Part shown: piece after piece, positions 61,101-64,000 of the stretch
Position numbering within the stretch: position 1 is the first letter of the stretch
Layout: the number at the start of each line of letters is the position of its first letter
Assembly (NCBI RefSeq): GCF_020740795.1
Contig: NC_067291.1
Location: forward strand, 13,272,780-13,336,779
Source of the DNA: Apus apus
Lineage: Eukaryota; Chordata; Aves; Apodiformes; Apodidae
Direction: 5' to 3'
Length of the DNA stretch: 64,000 nucleotides
Made by a program: the position numbers and the translations under genes
The notes under the pieces: model-generated
The model's input: only the letters and a program-made list of their open reading frames with translations
What the model was told of the DNA's origin: nothing
Database searches by the model: none

Positions 61101-64000
61101 AGAGAACTCAACAGCCTCAAGTCAAACATCAAGAGACAAAATCCACTGGCTTTTAAAAGTTAATTTCTAGGCACATTGGAAGATACTTTATGTGGCTTGG
61201 TTGGCTCCATTATTAATATAGCAGGTCACAAAATTGCTGGTACTTTCTCACCATGCTCTGCACTGGGACATTCAGCTGTGGGAATTTTCCTCTCAACACC
61301 GGCATTTCATTATCTGCTTCTGCTGATTATTCAAACAGCACTAGATGTCAAGGCTTGCTAGGTTCAAAGACCTGACTAAGATGAAGGCAGTTACATCCAT
61401 CACAGATCTTGCCAAGGAAATGAGCACAAAAGCTACACCACCCCTCAGGATAACAAGCAGATGGGATGATTTAAATAAAACACAGTGTGGATATACTTTA
61501 CGTCTTTTAAAATAACCTTTTTCTGCTTTCAGAGCATCCTCATCCTTTTATTTCCATTCCCTTCTCTTAAAATACTGGACACTGTCTCCCAAGTCTCTGC
61601 ACATGCTCTAGAAAACAAGTATTTTCCCCCCTTGTACAATGATACACTGCATAAAGGTACATTAATCACAGAGTCCATGCTCATTTCTTTATGACATAAT
61701 GGACAATAAATACTCTCTGATTTTGAAGGTTCCTTTCTTTAACAAATGAAGGTTGAGGTGCCAAAAGAAAAAAGGAAACTAAAAAAGGTACAACAAAATA
61801 CTAAGCTTGGGAGAATATCAGGCCAATGCACTCATGGATTTCTCACCACATTTTTCACAACTGAAACCAGGGCAGAAAAACAGGACAGAAAATACTAAAA
61901 GAACTTGCTGAACAATTAAGAAATAAATAAATAAAACTTGAGCAGAGATGCTGACTGAATTAACTTAGTTGGGATCCCAAGACATTCCCACTATCCATGA
62001 GAGCCCAAGTGCTTCTCAGGGGCTGGATTTACCCTTCCCTTGACAGACAGTGCAAGGACAAGGGTCCTGTTTGGGTCACAGACTGACTGGAATGGCCAAA
62101 CCCTCTACTCCATCCCCAGCACTGAGACAGGGAGAGCAGACAGGGAAGCAGGCAGCAGTGAACTCAACTTTCTTCCCTCATCTGAAGCTCAGCAGATGTA
62201 GAGAGGATTGCTGGTGCTTGCCCTTGTTGAGGATCAGCAGGGAGTTAAGCAGCTCGCAGACAAAACCTGCTACCTGGGTTTCTTGTAGCCTCCTGGCAGA
62301 GCAGCTCCCCTCGGCCCAGGCTGGCCAAAGCAGAGGGAGGTGGTTTTTCAGTTGAGATCTGAGTCTGGGAGAGCAAAACACTCACCTACAAGCCACCAAG
62401 CAAGTTAATTCACAGCCTTTCCAACCACAAGGCCAGGTGCAAAGCACTGTCCTTCTGGGAGATGTTTTGGGGAATTCCTCCTCCCCAGCCATCAGCTCTC
62501 CTCACTGCCAAGAAGGATGTTTTTGCAGTTATTTCTCTTTCTGAGTGTGTAAGGCAATACAAACTGACCATTTTTTGCCATCTTTTGGACAACCAGTCTG
62601 GCTACACCACCATGTCATCTCAGGAGCAGAAGTCTCCTGGCACTGGGGAACAAGGACAGCAGCCTGATTTTCCAGTACACGTTGGTATAAAATGTCACCA
62701 CTACCAAAACCAAAGGACACCACTCCGTCAGCATTTCACACCCAGGCACAAACCATAACCCCCCAGTGCCTGGATCTAGAGGAATGGCATCTCCTGCAGA
62801 TGTCCAGAAGCAGGGGAAGGGACAACCATGGTGCCAGCCAGGAACTACACCAACCAAATGTAGATCAGTTCAGATTCAGGGCTCAGCCAGCAACCTGAGG
62901 AACAAGCAGGGATGAGGAATGTGAAAGCAGAGAGGTGTGAACTGAGCAGCATTAGGTCCCCACCATCTGCCAAAGCAGCCCACCCATCTGCCAGCTCAGC
63001 CTGCTTTGAAGACAACTCAATACCAAGTTTCAACCCAAAAGCACCAAAGACCAGTAACAGGTGTAGTTTTTGGGAGCAAAAAGCAGGAACAGGCAAGTGA
63101 AACAGAAGAGCTTGTTGTCCATAGTAAGAGCCTGGCAAGGCAGAGTGGTCAGTGAACATCTCTTGCAGGAAGACATTATCCACAGGAATGCCACCCGGAG
63201 GAATGCTAATCCCTCTCAAAACCTAATTAGACCTTGCCTACATCAAAATGTCAGAGCCAAATAAAGGTGTCTGATCCAAAATTGCCAAGTGCCTCCCAGC
63301 ATTTCTGTAACAGTGTGATTTGTAAGAGAACCATGATGCATGAAGATAAGATTTGCCTACAAACTGCAGATGAAGACATGAGTAAGGGAGTAAGAAGCAC
63401 TCTTGGAGGAGGTGCTCTTAATTACTTTCCATTCCTTGAATACTTACTAACAGAAAGTCTGTTTTACAGTGACTAAGGAAACCCAGGTTACCAGTCACAT
63501 CCTGTAACAGCCAGAAAACAAAGTGACAGACACAGCAGAAGGAAAATGCAAGTTATTAAATCTTCCAAAACTCCACTTTCAAATTCCAACTTGGCCATTA
63601 TCTTGTAGTTAATCTCCTGTCCATTTGTGATGATGAGGGAGGCAGATGTTTAATTAGTTTGAACAAAATATTCCATTTAAAATTGTCTTGCTTCTTCTGA
63701 ACTAGATTTATGGCCTGTTTAGACAGAGACAATGGAAAAGCCAGAGAAAAATATTCTGTGGGGAATCCAAGAAAATCTGTATCTCAGAACATTCTCTCCT
63801 GCACTCAGAGACCTTCAAGGTCTATAGACTCTGATAGAGAAAAAAACATGCATTTTTCAGCTGTCACCATCACTTATTCACTTAAAGGAAAAGCCTAATT
63901 ACTCACAGGTTCCTTTTTAATTTGCAGGGTTAGGGACATTTAAGAAAAAATAGAAGGGGGAGAAAAAGGGGGAAAAACACACTGATGAATTACCCTGCAC
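61101..64000. other. Intergenic to window end: nothing identified
   Basis: Short frames (up to about 124 codons) on both strands without recognisable domains. No repeat family, RNA gene or CpG island is seen. Confidence 0.65.

Noticed and set aside
45000..64000. TMED3 exons or the mir-184 hairpin, both upstream of MINAR1 in human
   Set aside because: No p24/GOLD-domain peptide and no mir-184 mature sequence was seen on either strand.
1..64000. Operons, ribosome binding sites, CRISPR arrays, insertion sequences, phage or plasmid functions
   Set aside because: The window is vertebrate nuclear DNA with introns and CR1 elements. No prokaryotic signature was found.

Overview
The window is vertebrate nuclear DNA, almost certainly from a bird. 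The evidence for a bird is a set of CR1 LINE fragments (the dominant avian retroelement), no mammalian-type SINE load, a low overall repeat density, and one intron-containing gene whose product I recognise. I see no bacterial, plasmid, phage or CRISPR content. Almost all short open frames in the window are chance frames in non-coding DNA.

The only protein-coding gene I can support is MINAR1 (KIAA1024/UBTOR), on the minus strand. It can be reconstructed to the base from splice signals: coding exon A 37325-35028 (766 codons), exon B 33547-33293 (85 codons) and exon C 29326-29129 (65 codons plus stop). All junctions are phase 0. The sum is 916 residues, the length I recall for the human protein. 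An acceptor at 37374-37373 puts the start codon 47 nt into its exon, so a 5' non-coding exon must lie upstream. The best candidate is the CpG island around 43.75-44.7 kb, which has several minus-strand splice donors. The 3' UTR most likely runs about 3.7 kb, from 29128 to a poly(A) signal at 25432-25427. A roughly 360-bp pure purine microsatellite, (AAAGG)n then (AAAG)n, lies immediately beyond it.

Layout by region. 1-25 kb is intergenic, downstream of MINAR1, with CR1 fragments near 10.2, 20.9-21.1, 21.7 and 22.8-23.1 kb and several AT-rich stretches that look like conserved non-coding elements. 25.0-25.4 kb is the microsatellite. 25.4-44.5 kb is MINAR1 (3' UTR, three coding exons, introns, CpG island). 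44.7-64 kb is upstream intergenic sequence with CR1 copies near 54.7-55.4 and 60.7-61.1 kb and further candidate regulatory elements. I found no exon of the neighbours I know from human 15q25 (TMED3, MTHFS).

No unknown multi-gene system is visible. The more interesting observations are a candidate dynein-light-chain (LC8) motif in MINAR1, a leucine-rich upstream ORF in its probable first exon, the polypurine array abutting its poly(A) site, and several candidate enhancers.
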